A DNA stretch of 36,534 nucleotides, from positions 1 to 36,534 of the forward strand of contig JAYEII010000067.1 of the NCBI GenBank assembly GCA_034660015.1, in the 5' to 3' direction. Both the position numbers and the translations under genes were made by a program. The DNA comes from QEXZ01 sp034660015. GTDB lineage: Archaea; Halobacteriota; Syntropharchaeia; Alkanophagales; Methanospirareceae. Under the pieces are notes generated by a model. It saw nothing but the letters and a program-made list of their open reading frames with translations. It ran no database searches and was not told where the DNA came from. This document shows, in pieces, positions 22,709-30,199 of the stretch (position 1 is its first letter; every line of letters begins with the position of its first letter).

Positions 22709-23041
22709 TTATATTCTCTTTATAGAAATATCACGCTTCTTTGGCATTATCTGCTGCAGGATTTCCTTTAATTGTGCATCATTTAGCATGCTTTTTAGCC
22801 TTCCCGTCTGCGCCAAGGCAATCAGCTGATTCTCCAGCTGTGCTGCAAATTCGGGCTTTGCGGTTTTTATGTTGTTTAACCTATCCCTTGCCTCTGCAGT
22901 GAGAATCTGCCGTAGAATATTCCTTTTCGCTTCCTCTACCTCTTTTCTCTTCCCTTCTTCTTCCGCAGCGCCTGCTTGTGCCTGAAGCATCTGCTCATAC
23001 TTTTTCCTCCTTATTTCTTCCAATTCGTCTTCACTTGCCAT
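22709..23041 (-). CDS. PDCD5/TFAR19-like DNA-binding protein
   Basis: This 110-residue protein is homologous to archaeal MTH1615 and eukaryotic PDCD5. The N-terminal charged helix (DELEEIRRKKYEQMLQAQAG) is followed by the three-helix core (NILRQILTAEARDRLNNIKT, then LENQLIALAQTGRLK, and DAQLKEILQQIMPKKRDI). Family members bind DNA non-specifically; the eukaryotic protein also binds the chaperonin CCT. It follows rps19e by two bases, an arrangement conserved in many archaea. The start is MASEDE at 23041. Confidence 0.92.
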   Translation of the reverse strand: MASEDELEEIRRKKYEQMLQAQAGAAEEEGKRKEVEEAKRNILRQILTAEARDRLNNIKTAKPEFAAQLENQLIALAQTGRLKSMLNDAQLKEILQQIMPKKRDISIKRI

Positions 23042-23043
23042 CG

Positions 23044-23493
23044 TTAATTTAACACCTGCCCCTCTTTTTTCTGCTCTTTTAGCTCATGAGCAGCATTATC
23101 AAGAAATTTCTGCCCTGCGGAGGATATTATTCGCCCCTTTCTCCCCGTTTCTGGATTAATTACGTATCCTACCTGCTCTAATTGCAAAAGCACCCCTCGT
23201 ATCAACTTCCCGGATGCTTTTCTAAACCGCTCGGGCTTTGCGCCCCTTCTTACTCGGCTACCGTAGTACGTGCGCAACCGTGATACACCTACGGGTCCGT
23301 GTATGTATATTTGCCGCAGCACGGATGCACAGCGTACCCACCACCAATCCTCACTTAGAGGTGGTAATTCTTTGTTTGCACCCTTCTTCACCTCCATCGC
23401 CCACTTGGGCATAGAGATAGTTTTGTTCGTTTTCAATTTCTCCGCTGCCAACTTCACCAGTTTATCTGGTGGCACGTCGTATACCGTTGTCAT
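23044..23493 (-). CDS. rps19e: 30S ribosomal protein S19e
   Basis: This 149-residue protein matches S19e: MTTVYDVPPDKLVKLAAEKL, then WWWVRCASVLRQIYIHGPVG, VSRLRTYYGSRVRRGAKPER and QLEQVGYVINPETGRKGRII. It is an archaeal/eukaryotic-specific small-subunit protein on the head of the 30S. It is the first gene of the operon with PDCD5 and PPS. The start is MTTVYD at 23493. Confidence 0.95.
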   Translation of the reverse strand: MTTVYDVPPDKLVKLAAEKLKTNKTISMPKWAMEVKKGANKELPPLSEDWWWVRCASVLRQIYIHGPVGVSRLRTYYGSRVRRGAKPERFRKASGKLIRGVLLQLEQVGYVINPETGRKGRIISSAGQKFLDNAAHELKEQKKEGQVLN

Positions 23494-23592
23494 TTTATTC
23501 CCTCATATAGTCTATTAGTCTTTCTATTCCCTCAACGTATAAAAGAAAAAAACTTATGGAATAAAAATACATTTTTAAAAATACCAGATGAG

Positions 23593-25059
23593 ATGAAAAC
23601 TGAAAGCACAAATACAGACGGTGTGAAAATAGGATTGGAATGCCATGCGCAGCTTCTTACAAAGTCGAAACTATTCTGCTCTTGCTCCACGGACTATCAT
23701 GATTCCGAGCCCAACACGCATGTATGTGCGACGTGCATGGGCTTACCAGGGGCTTTGCCCGTGGTAAACGAGCGAGCGATAAAATATGCCATAAAAATGG
23801 CGCTTGCTCTGGGCTGTGAAGTGCAGCCTGAAATAATCTTCGACCGGAAAAATTATTATTACCCCGACCTCCCGAAAGGTTTTCAGATTACGCAATATGA
23901 TTTCCCCGTTGCATTGAATGGACTTGTGAGAATAGAGAGTGCGAATGGTGGTAACGGAGGGAAGGAGAGAGAGATAAGAATAAGACGGGTGCACATGGAG
24001 GAAGACCCAGGCAGGCTGGTGTACAAGGGCACGATAGATACCGCGAAATATTCGCTGGTTGATTATAACAGGTCGGGAATACCCCTTGTGGAGATAGTAA
24101 CCGAGCCAGACTTGAGGTCGCCAAAAGAAGCGCGTATATTTTTAGGTAAGCTGAGGAGCATATTAGGATATTTGGACGTGTTTGACGGTGATTTGGAAGG
24201 TGCAATGCGTGTTGATGCGAATATATCCGTGGGGGGAGGAGAAAGGGCAGAAGTAAAAAATATCTCGTCCTACAAAGGTGTGGAACGCGCTTTAGCTTTT
24301 GAGATAACGCGGCAAAAGAACTTAGTGCGGCGTGGTCTCAAAGTAACGCTGGAGACACGACATTACGATGAAGTGCGCGGAATAACGCTTTCTATGCGGA
24401 CGAAAGAGTTTGAACATGATTACAGGTACTTCCCCGAGCCCGACCTTGTGCCTATTCGTATTTCTGAGCTGGTGGAAGGGATAAGGAAGGAAATCCCGGA
24501 ACTTCCTGACGAAAAGAAGAGCCGGTTCATCACACAGTATTCCATAACGCGCGAGCATGCGAATGCGCTCACTTTTGACATAAACATAGCGGATTTTTAC
24601 GAAGAAGTGGCATCAAAAACGGATGCGAGGTTGAGTGCTGCATGGATAGCAGACGTTCTGAAGGGTGAGCTAAATTATCGCGCTATTTCTATGCGTGAAG
24701 CAACCGAACGGATTTCTGTCGATGAGTTCGTTGCTATTTTAACCTATTTGAAAAAAGGCGTGATTACTGACCGAGGTGCGACGGAAATAATAAGGGAGAT
24801 GCTTGACCACGGGGGCAAGCCGGATGAGATAATAAACAGAAAAGGATTGGCAAGTATAGGTTCGGCAGAAGCAGAGAAGGCTGTGTTGCAGGTGATAACG
24901 GAGAACGAAGATGCGGTAGAAGATTATAAAACAGGTAAAAGCGAGGCATTGAATTTCTTAGTTGGGCAGGTAATGAGAAAAACAAGAGGAAAGGCAGCGC
25001 CAAAAGACGTTAATGATATGCTGAAACGGGAGATGAACAAACAAGAAAATAAAGTATAG
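23593..25059 (+). CDS. gatB: Asp/Glu-tRNA amidotransferase subunit B
   Basis: This 488-residue GatB has GLECHAQLLTKSKLFC (opening motif), the zinc-type CATCMGLPGALP, YYYPDLPKGFQITQYD, HMEEDPGRL and VDYNRSGIPLVEIVTEPD. A C-terminal YqeY-like tail follows (DVNDMLKREMNK). GatB binds tRNA and, with GatA and GatC, amidates Glu-tRNA(Gln) or Asp-tRNA(Asn). gatA and gatC are not in the window. The length is normal. Its stop TAG at 25057-25059 is the first TAG of TAGACACAG, so a repeat begins inside the stop codon. Confidence 0.95.
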   Translation: MKTESTNTDGVKIGLECHAQLLTKSKLFCSCSTDYHDSEPNTHVCATCMGLPGALPVVNERAIKYAIKMALALGCEVQPEIIFDRKNYYYPDLPKGFQITQYDFPVALNGLVRIESANGGNGGKEREIRIRRVHMEEDPGRLVYKGTIDTAKYSLVDYNRSGIPLVEIVTEPDLRSPKEARIFLGKLRSILGYLDVFDGDLEGAMRVDANISVGGGERAEVKNISSYKGVERALAFEITRQKNLVRRGLKVTLETRHYDEVRGITLSMRTKEFEHDYRYFPEPDLVPIRISELVEGIRKEIPELPDEKKSRFITQYSITREHANALTFDINIADFYEEVASKTDARLSAAWIADVLKGELNYRAISMREATERISVDEFVAILTYLKKGVITDRGATEIIREMLDHGGKPDEIINRKGLASIGSAEAEKAVLQVITENEDAVEDYKTGKSEALNFLVGQVMRKTRGKAAPKDVNDMLKREMNKQENKV

Positions 25060-25168
25060 ACACAGATTAACGCAGATGATAAGAATCAACACGGTTAAAC
25101 TAAAATAAATCTGCGTAAATCCGTGTAAATCTGTGTCTTCAATAGACGGGAGCTATACTTTATATACA
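25059..25168 (+). repeat. Dispersed TATA-ended repeat, copy 5
   Basis: GACACAGATTAACGCAG, ATGATAAGAATCAACACGG, CTGCGTAAATCCGTGTAAAT and then CTATACTTTATATACA at 25153-25168. It lies between two convergent genes (gatB and the split-barrel gene), so its TATA block points into an antisense position and cannot be the promoter of either. That argues the TATA end belongs to the repeat and not to neighbouring genes. Confidence 0.85.
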
Positions 25169-25189
25169 AAAAATAAAAAAAAGAGGAGT

Positions 25190-25591
25190 TTATACCAGCT
25201 TTTTCCCGGCATTGGGTCCGGGACTCACCGAATAAACTTCCTCTACCTTTAGTATCACTGCACTTTTCGCATCCAGTTTTAACTTCTCCTTCACGGCTTC
25301 CTTCATTTCCTCAAATATCGGACCGACAGTCAGAAATTTCTGGAAAGTGCCTTTTATCTGATAGCCTGTACTGCCCTTGAAAGCAGTAACCGCTATTTTC
25401 TTTGTCGCTTCCAAATTGGCTTTCGTCTTACCCAAAAACATGTCTCCAAATGCAAGTGTTTCTTCATCCACTACGGAAAACGTCCTTACTGGCACAACGT
25501 TCAATTTCCCTTCGACATCAGCGGTTGCAACTGCTTTTGACGCGCTCCAGTCGTTGAATATCTCCATCACTTCCTCTGGCATCTTTACCAT
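25190..25591 (-). CDS. FMN-binding split-barrel protein (PNPOx-like)
   Basis: A protein of about 133 residues with the pyridoxamine-phosphate-oxidase-like split barrel: SASKAVATADVEGKLNVVPV, then VDEETLAFGDMFLGKTKANL, KIAVTAFKGSTGYQIKGTFQ and a C-terminal GPNAGKKLV. Such proteins usually bind FMN or F420, fitting the F420-using organism, but the cofactor is not proven. ATG 25591 is chosen because GGAGGCGA lies just before it; GTG 25606 is an alternative. Confidence 0.65.
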   Translation of the reverse strand: MVKMPEEVMEIFNDWSASKAVATADVEGKLNVVPVRTFSVVDEETLAFGDMFLGKTKANLEATKKIAVTAFKGSTGYQIKGTFQKFLTVGPIFEEMKEAVKEKLKLDAKSAVILKVEEVYSVSPGPNAGKKLV

Positions 25592-25710
25592 TTCTTTCGC
25601 CTCCACATTGCTTTATCTATAAATATCTACAATAATATATAAATATCATTCTTTTCAACGAGTTTTAAATTAATACTGGCTAACATAGGAAGTGATAGAA
25701 CACATTCAAA

Positions 25711-26541
25711 ATGGTCCTAAAAAAGAGAAAGAAACTAATCATTGTTTCAGTGTTAATAGCAACGATACTCGTAGGAACGTTCTACGTTTTATTCTTCCTA
25801 CCCCCTGATGATTTGGAGTGGCGTATTCCAGCAAATAAGATAGCCATAATAGAGATTAAAGGGGAGATAACAGAGGATTATGAGGGTGGTGTAAATCCCG
25901 AGGCAATTAGAAAACTTCTGGATAGGGCTGAAGAAGATGAGCAGATAAAAGCAATTGTGCTCAGGATAAACAGTGGAGGTGGAGATGCAGGGGCATCATG
26001 GGAGATGTATAGGGCAGTGGGGAGGGTGGATAAACCGGTTGTTGCATCTATTGCCAATGCCGGTGCTTCCGGTGCATATTTAGTTGCGGTTGCCGCGGAT
26101 GAGATAATAGCTACGCCTATGTCGGTAATAGGAAGTATAGGTGCTTCGATGGAGTTCCCTTTTGACGTCCCGGCAAATGCATCAGAAGAAGCAGAGAAAA
26201 TATCTTCTTTGCCTTCCGGCGAGTTCAAGGATGTGTTTGCCGATTATCGGCTAAACGATAGCGAACGAGCGTATCTAAACGAACGCTTGGAGAGCATTCA
26301 AGAAGTGTTTTCGGCGTGTGTTGCGGAAAACAGGAACATAAGCGAGGAGGATATGATGAATATATCACACGGAGGCTGGTTCACCGGTGAGGAAGGATTG
26401 CAGCTGGGTCTCGTGGATAAGGCAGGGAACTTAGAGGATGCAATAGAGGAAGCGGCTGAGCTCGCAAATGTTTCGCTGAAAGATACCAGAGTTGTGACTT
26501 TGAGAATCGAAGGTTCACGAGTACGGGAGAGGGAAGAATGA
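25711..26541 (+). CDS. sppA: Signal peptide peptidase SppA (S49 family)
   Basis: A 276-residue single-domain SppA. An N-terminal membrane anchor (LIIVSVLIATILVGTFYVLF) is followed by the Clp-like fold with VLRINSGGGDAGASWEMY (oxyanion loop). The catalytic serine lies in NAGASGAYLVAVAADEI and the general-base lysine is probably in GEFKDVFADYR, the position of the archaeal SppA lysine. It is expected to degrade signal peptides left in the membrane. It is shorter than the doubled E. coli form, as usual in archaea. The SDH-type protease at 20869 is a second Clp-fold protease in the window. Confidence 0.88.
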   Translation: MVLKKRKKLIIVSVLIATILVGTFYVLFFLPPDDLEWRIPANKIAIIEIKGEITEDYEGGVNPEAIRKLLDRAEEDEQIKAIVLRINSGGGDAGASWEMYRAVGRVDKPVVASIANAGASGAYLVAVAADEIIATPMSVIGSIGASMEFPFDVPANASEEAEKISSLPSGEFKDVFADYRLNDSERAYLNERLESIQEVFSACVAENRNISEEDMMNISHGGWFTGEEGLQLGLVDKAGNLEDAIEEAAELANVSLKDTRVVTLRIEGSRVREREE

Positions 26542-26550
26542 AAAATTATT

Positions 26551-26719
26551 AACCACAGATTACACAGATTAACACAAACCTTTCTTTCAAAAAGAAAGCT
26601 TTACCAAAGAAATTTGTTTTTCTTTTAGCACAGGTTTTCTTTTTTTGAAAAAGAAAAAGTGTTGCGTAAATCCGTGTAAATCGGTGTCTCAAATAGAAGG
26701 AGGTTATACTTTATATACA
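26551..26719 (+). repeat. Dispersed TATA-ended repeat, copy 6 (with hairpin inserts)
   Basis: Left end AACCACAGATTACACAGATT, right end GTTGCGTAAATCCGTGTAAA, CAAATAGAAGG and GTTATACTTTATATACAT. The middle is replaced by the 38-bp hairpin element (26576-26613) and a second A/T hairpin (TTTTCTTTTT-TTG-AAAAAGAAAA at about 26635-26658). The TATA block ends only a few bases before the Cgi121 ATG. Confidence 0.8.
26576..26613 (+). repeat. 38-bp hairpin element, copy b
   Basis: Identical to the reverse complement of 11038-11075 over all 38 bases: AAACCTTTCTTTCAAAAAGA followed by AAGCTTTACCAAAGAAAT. It has CTTTCTTTC / GAAAG complementary arms. Nested inside a copy of the TATA-ended repeat, it shows that it is a later, separately moving unit. 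Confidence 0.8.
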
Positions 26720-26724
26720 TTAAA

Positions 26725-27312
26725 ATGTTCGATAACCAGAAGCAGGCGCAGGAATTAAACTGCAAACTAATTGCTGGTAAAGTCAGGGTATCAAATGTAG
26801 ACGATTTTCTTTCCCTATTGAAAACCATCGCTCATAAATATGATGTGACGATACAAGCGATGAATGCGGAGTTGATAGCCGGGGAAGAACATATAAAATC
26901 AGCGGTGAAAAAGGCACTGCGGGCGGTGGAGAGGAACAGAAACATAACAAATGACCTGGGTTTGGAGATTCTTTTATATGCCGCGGGAAGAAGGCAGATA
27001 GAAAGAGCTTTGGCGATGGGGGTGTCGGAATCAGAAGGCGAAAACGCGAAAACAGTTGCAATCGTTATTGTTGATGCTTCTGCACGAGCACAAAGAGAAA
27101 AAGATTTGGAGATGGTTGCTGAAGAAGTAAAGAGGAAAATAGGGGTACAAGAAGAGCCAATCTCAGAGTTGGAGTTAGAATATAAAGAGAATAAAAAAGA
27201 GGGTATAAAGAAGTTCTTTGACATAACAGAGGCTGAGTTAAAAGCGGTGGGTGAATCCAAACTAAAGAAGTTGGTGTTAGAAAGGGTTGCGATGTTAGAT
27301 GTGCTGAAATGA
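26725..27312 (+). CDS. KEOPS complex subunit Cgi121
   Basis: A 195-residue Cgi121-like protein (TPRKB homologue), a KEOPS subunit that presents tRNA for N6-threonylcarbamoyl-adenosine synthesis by Kae1. Diagnostic segments: VTIQAMNAELIAGEEHIKSA, then RNRNITNDLGLEILLYAAGR, QIERALAMGVSESEGEN and TVAIVIVDAS. The C-terminal region (about 130-195) is charged and longer than usual. The ATG is only a few bases after the repeat's TATA block, too close for that block to drive it from a standard start, so it may be read from sppA. Confidence 0.85.
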   Translation: MFDNQKQAQELNCKLIAGKVRVSNVDDFLSLLKTIAHKYDVTIQAMNAELIAGEEHIKSAVKKALRAVERNRNITNDLGLEILLYAAGRRQIERALAMGVSESEGENAKTVAIVIVDASARAQREKDLEMVAEEVKRKIGVQEEPISELELEYKENKKEGIKKFFDITEAELKAVGESKLKKLVLERVAMLDVLK

Positions 27313-27317
27313 GGGGA

Positions 27318-27492
27318 CCAAAACCCAAGCATCAAATCACAAATGGGGAATAGGGATTAGCCAATAGGGAATAAGGTATATTTGTCCAATTTCTGATCCC
27401 TATTTTGCCACCTGGCTATTGGTTGGCTATGATTGGCGATTGGAATTCGAATTTTGGTGCTTGGAACTTGTAATTTGCATATTGCCCCAAAA
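27318..27492. repeat. Imperfect 175-bp inverted repeat, no gene
   Basis: The left arm CCAAAACCCAAGCATCAAAT and the reverse complement of the right arm (CCAAGCACCAAAA and CAAATTACAAG order) match in pieces. A second inner pair, GCCAATAGGGA and TGGCTATTGG, is complementary. It looks like a decayed MITE-like or REP element between Cgi121 and the Nudix gene. No ORF is convincing. Confidence 0.45.
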
Positions 27493-27541
27493 AGGTGCGG
27501 AGTTAAGGTTAGTATTTAGGATTTCCACCGCAAGATTTTGA

Positions 27542-28003
27542 TTAATTACTCGGTGATTGCTCGTGCACGGCAAAGAATCTACCCTTCTCTTCCCGCTCGC
27601 GCTCACGCTTTTCCTTCCATTTGTAATATCTATCAATAATTGATTTTGTAGTGTGGGACACCCTTACATCATTTTCAGGTTTGTAATATGCAATGTGCTT
27701 GACTTCATGTCTTGGTCTTGCATTTCCAATAGCTTTGATCAAGAATACTTTGTGATGGTCTCTAAAATAGTGCTTTCCACTAAATGTTTTATTTTTTAAT
27801 CCAACATGACTAAAAATGTATTTAGCGTCATAAGCAACTAAACCTGTTTCTTCTCTTAATTCTCTAATGGCACCTTGCATTCTTGTTTCGCCTTTATTTG
27901 CTCCACCACCTGGTAGAATAAACACTCTTTTATGACCAGAAGTTACCAGAATACCCTTACTTGTTTCTACTATTGCTGTCCCTCTTTTTCTCCTATGTGT
28001 CAT
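27542..28003 (-). CDS. Nudix hydrolase
   Basis: A 153-residue Nudix protein with a full Nudix box, GGANKGETRMQGAIRELREETGL-type (positions about 33-55: G-x5-E-x7-REL-x-EE-x-G-L; the first half reads GGANKGETRMQGA). It hydrolyses a nucleoside diphosphate linked to another group; the substrate is unknown. The C-terminus is a charged, probably disordered tail (KEKREREREEKGRFFAV). It is divergent from the 2H-phosphoesterase gene, 101 bases apart, and the two may share a regulatory region. Start MTHRRK at 28003. Confidence 0.85.
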   Translation of the reverse strand: MTHRRKRGTAIVETSKGILVTSGHKRVFILPGGGANKGETRMQGAIRELREETGLVAYDAKYIFSHVGLKNKTFSGKHYFRDHHKVFLIKAIGNARPRHEVKHIAYYKPENDVRVSHTTKSIIDRYYKWKEKREREREEKGRFFAVHEQSPSN

Positions 28004-28104
28004 TTATTTCATTTTTGCACGGGTTCTTTTTTGATTTACAGATTAAGACCACCAACTTTTTATATTTCAACATTTCATGTTTAGAATAAGGATATAAGAT
28101 AAAA

Positions 28105-28770
28105 ATGCCGCATTACCTTATAGAATTCAGGTTCCATGGATACGCCAATAAATATCTTAAAAGGCAAATTTTTGAAGTCGCAAGAAGATTTCATGTTAAA
28201 GGTGTAACAAGGAAAAGACCTGTTCCACATATTTCATTAGCAGGTCCCTTTGAAACGAGGGATATAAAAAGAGTGATTAGAGATGTGGAAATTGTGGCTA
28301 AGAATTACAAGCTTGTAAATTTCAAACTCAAAGGGTTTGGTTACTTCAATAACCCCAATGGCAAGGTTATTTACGCAGATATTGAACCTTCAAAAGAACT
28401 TGAAGAATTGCGATGGGAATTAGCAAAAAGATTAACGAAGTATGCCGAACTCAAAGAATGGGATAAGAATAACAAATTCTCATTTCACGCCACAATCGCT
28501 TTTAAGGACATTGATAGGAAATTTTCCGATATTTGGAGATACCTGAAAAGCAAAGAAGAACCCAACATCAATCAACATCTTTTGAGAATAACAATCATAG
28601 GGGGAGGTAGTAAAATAGTAAGCGAATATGACCTAATGCTTAAACGAATATTAAACCGAAGGCAAGCGTTAAGCAAGAGAATATGGAAGAAAACTATTTT
28701 TAGATTGAAAATAAAATTGTTCCGTAGAAAATTGTTGGCTATGATTAAAAAGATATTCCGGTGGTCGTGA
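28105..28770 (+). CDS. 2H phosphoesterase / 2'-5' RNA ligase-like protein
   Basis: This 221-residue protein has both catalytic H-x-S/T motifs of the 2H superfamily, PHISLAGPF (about 41-49) and FHATIAF (about 130). The family acts on 2'-5' RNA links, cyclic phosphates or nucleotide cyclic phosphodiesters, in tRNA repair or nucleotide turnover. The C-terminal ~45 residues (SKRIWKKTIFRLKIKLFRRK and on) are strongly basic and amphipathic, an addition beyond the core domain that could bind RNA or membrane. Its stop overlaps the ATG of the metallophosphoesterase gene by one base. Confidence 0.75.
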   Translation: MPHYLIEFRFHGYANKYLKRQIFEVARRFHVKGVTRKRPVPHISLAGPFETRDIKRVIRDVEIVAKNYKLVNFKLKGFGYFNNPNGKVIYADIEPSKELEELRWELAKRLTKYAELKEWDKNNKFSFHATIAFKDIDRKFSDIWRYLKSKEEPNINQHLLRITIIGGGSKIVSEYDLMLKRILNRRQALSKRIWKKTIFRLKIKLFRRKLLAMIKKIFRWS

Positions 28771-29309
28771 TGATATATCTCATAAGCGATTTGCATTTGG
28801 ACCATAAGAACATCATAAAGTATTGCAACCGACCTTTCTCTTCTGTTGAGGAAATGAACCGAACAATTATAGACAACTGGAATGAAGTTGTGAAGGAGGA
28901 CGATTTTGTGTATCTCGTTGGTGATTTGGCTTTTGGGAGGAAGAAAACTAAGATACGATATTGGTTGAAAAAATTGAATGGGAATGTTATCTTACTTATT
29001 GGAAATCATGATAAAGGATATCTTGATTCGGTTCCACATGCGAATAAGTGCGTTTTATCCTATAAAAGGAAGGAATTTTTGCTGATTCACGACCCTGAGA
29101 AGGTAAGAAAATGGGATGGTTGGGTTATTCACGGACACAAGCATAATAACAAGCCAGAAGAGTATCCGTTTATAAACGGGCGGAATAAAACAATAAATGT
29201 AAGCGTGGAATTGATAAACTACACGCCGGTTTCTATTGATTTTTTGGTGGATAGGATGGATGAGATTGTTTATTGGGAAGCGATTGATAAAGAGCCAGTA
29301 TATAGATAG
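28770..29309 (+). CDS. Metallophosphoesterase, calcineurin-like
   Basis: A 179-residue phosphoesterase with all motifs: ISDLHLDHKNI (D-x-H), VYLVGDLAF (GD), LLIGNHDKG (GNHD), WVIHGHKHNN (GHxH). Two metal ions are expected in the cytosol; the substrate is unknown, with relatives acting on nucleotide or RNA phosphodiesters. ATG 28770 is preferred over GTG 28761 because it overlaps the previous stop by one base (TGATG), a translational coupling signature. The pairing with the 2H gene suggests both act on the same phosphodiester pathway. Confidence 0.85.
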   Translation: MIYLISDLHLDHKNIIKYCNRPFSSVEEMNRTIIDNWNEVVKEDDFVYLVGDLAFGRKKTKIRYWLKKLNGNVILLIGNHDKGYLDSVPHANKCVLSYKRKEFLLIHDPEKVRKWDGWVIHGHKHNNKPEEYPFINGRNKTINVSVELINYTPVSIDFLVDRMDEIVYWEAIDKEPVYR

Positions 29310-29339
29310 AAATGGTTGTATTTGTATAGCGAATGCAAA

Positions 29340-29465
29340 AAACCACGAGAGTTCACAAGATTAACACAAGAATTTTAGGTTAATATGGATAGAATATCCG
29401 ATAGTGTACTGAAAACAGATTCCCATTATTGTTCTCTCGTGAAAATCTGTGTAATCTTGTGGTTA
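29340..29465. repeat. Fold-back repeat, CACGAGAG/CTTGTGG family
   Basis: The left arm AACCACGAGAGTTCACAAGA and the reverse complement of the right arm (AACCACAAGATTACACAGAT then TTCACGAGAGAAC) share the same words in different order. It is related to, but distinct from, the TATA-ended repeat because it lacks the TATACTTTATATAC end. It lies between the convergent metallophosphoesterase and nrdG genes. Confidence 0.6.
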
Positions 29466-29485
29466 ATACAATCTTACTTTTTACT

Positions 29486-30193
29486 TCACCGCACCTCGCA
29501 TTCGGCAACATAACCTTTCCTTTTCACCGCATCCCTCAAATATTCTAACTCGTCATCCGTGTAAACCACTTCATCTTCATCTTCATCGAGAATTTTCGTG
29601 TCCAACACCTTTACAGGCACGAATTTCTGCAATATATACCGTTTACTACCTCGTATCAGCTGTCCTATTTCTAAAATATCGCGCTTACCTAATTGCGATT
29701 TCACTACCGTCGTTCGAAATTCATAATCCAATCTGGAAGACATGATTAATTCGATACTGTGTTCGATTTTTGCCGGGTCAACCCGGGAACTGGTAATCTC
29801 CTGGTATCTTTCCAACGGCGCTTTCACGTCCATAGCAATGTAGTCCACGATTTCGTGTTCTATCGCTTCGCTCAGTATTTCAGGCTTGCTGCCGTTTGTA
29901 TCCAGCTTAACCAGATAACCCAATTTTTTGAGGTCACTCATAAAATCAATCAGGTCCGGCTGAAGTGTTGGTTCTCCACCCGTTATTTCGACAGCATCGA
30001 GTTTTCCTCTGCGATTTGCCAAAAATTCAATGATTTCTTCTTCCGCGATAGGACGTGAGTAACGCTTGGGGTCCACCAGCTCCGGATTGTGGCAATACGA
30101 ACACCTGAAATTGCAGCCCTGTGTAAACACGATAGCACATATTTTCCCGGGATAGTCTATTAACGAAAATCGCTGAAACCCGCCGATGTTCAT
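29486..30193 (-). CDS. nrdG: Anaerobic ribonucleotide reductase activating protein
   Basis: A 235-residue radical SAM activase. MNIGGFQRFSLIDYPGKICA is the typical start, the cluster motif is TQGCNFRCSYCHNP, and GGEPTLQPDL and DTNGSKPE follow. It generates the glycyl radical on NrdD. It is six bases after the nrdD stop in the same direction. The C-terminal tail (DEDEDEVVYTDDELEYL) is acidic. A radical-SAM partner other than NrdD is not needed to explain it. Confidence 0.92.
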   Translation of the reverse strand: MNIGGFQRFSLIDYPGKICAIVFTQGCNFRCSYCHNPELVDPKRYSRPIAEEEIIEFLANRRGKLDAVEITGGEPTLQPDLIDFMSDLKKLGYLVKLDTNGSKPEILSEAIEHEIVDYIAMDVKAPLERYQEITSSRVDPAKIEHSIELIMSSRLDYEFRTTVVKSQLGKRDILEIGQLIRGSKRYILQKFVPVKVLDTKILDEDEDEVVYTDDELEYLRDAVKRKGYVAECEVR

Positions 30194-30199
30194 TATACG

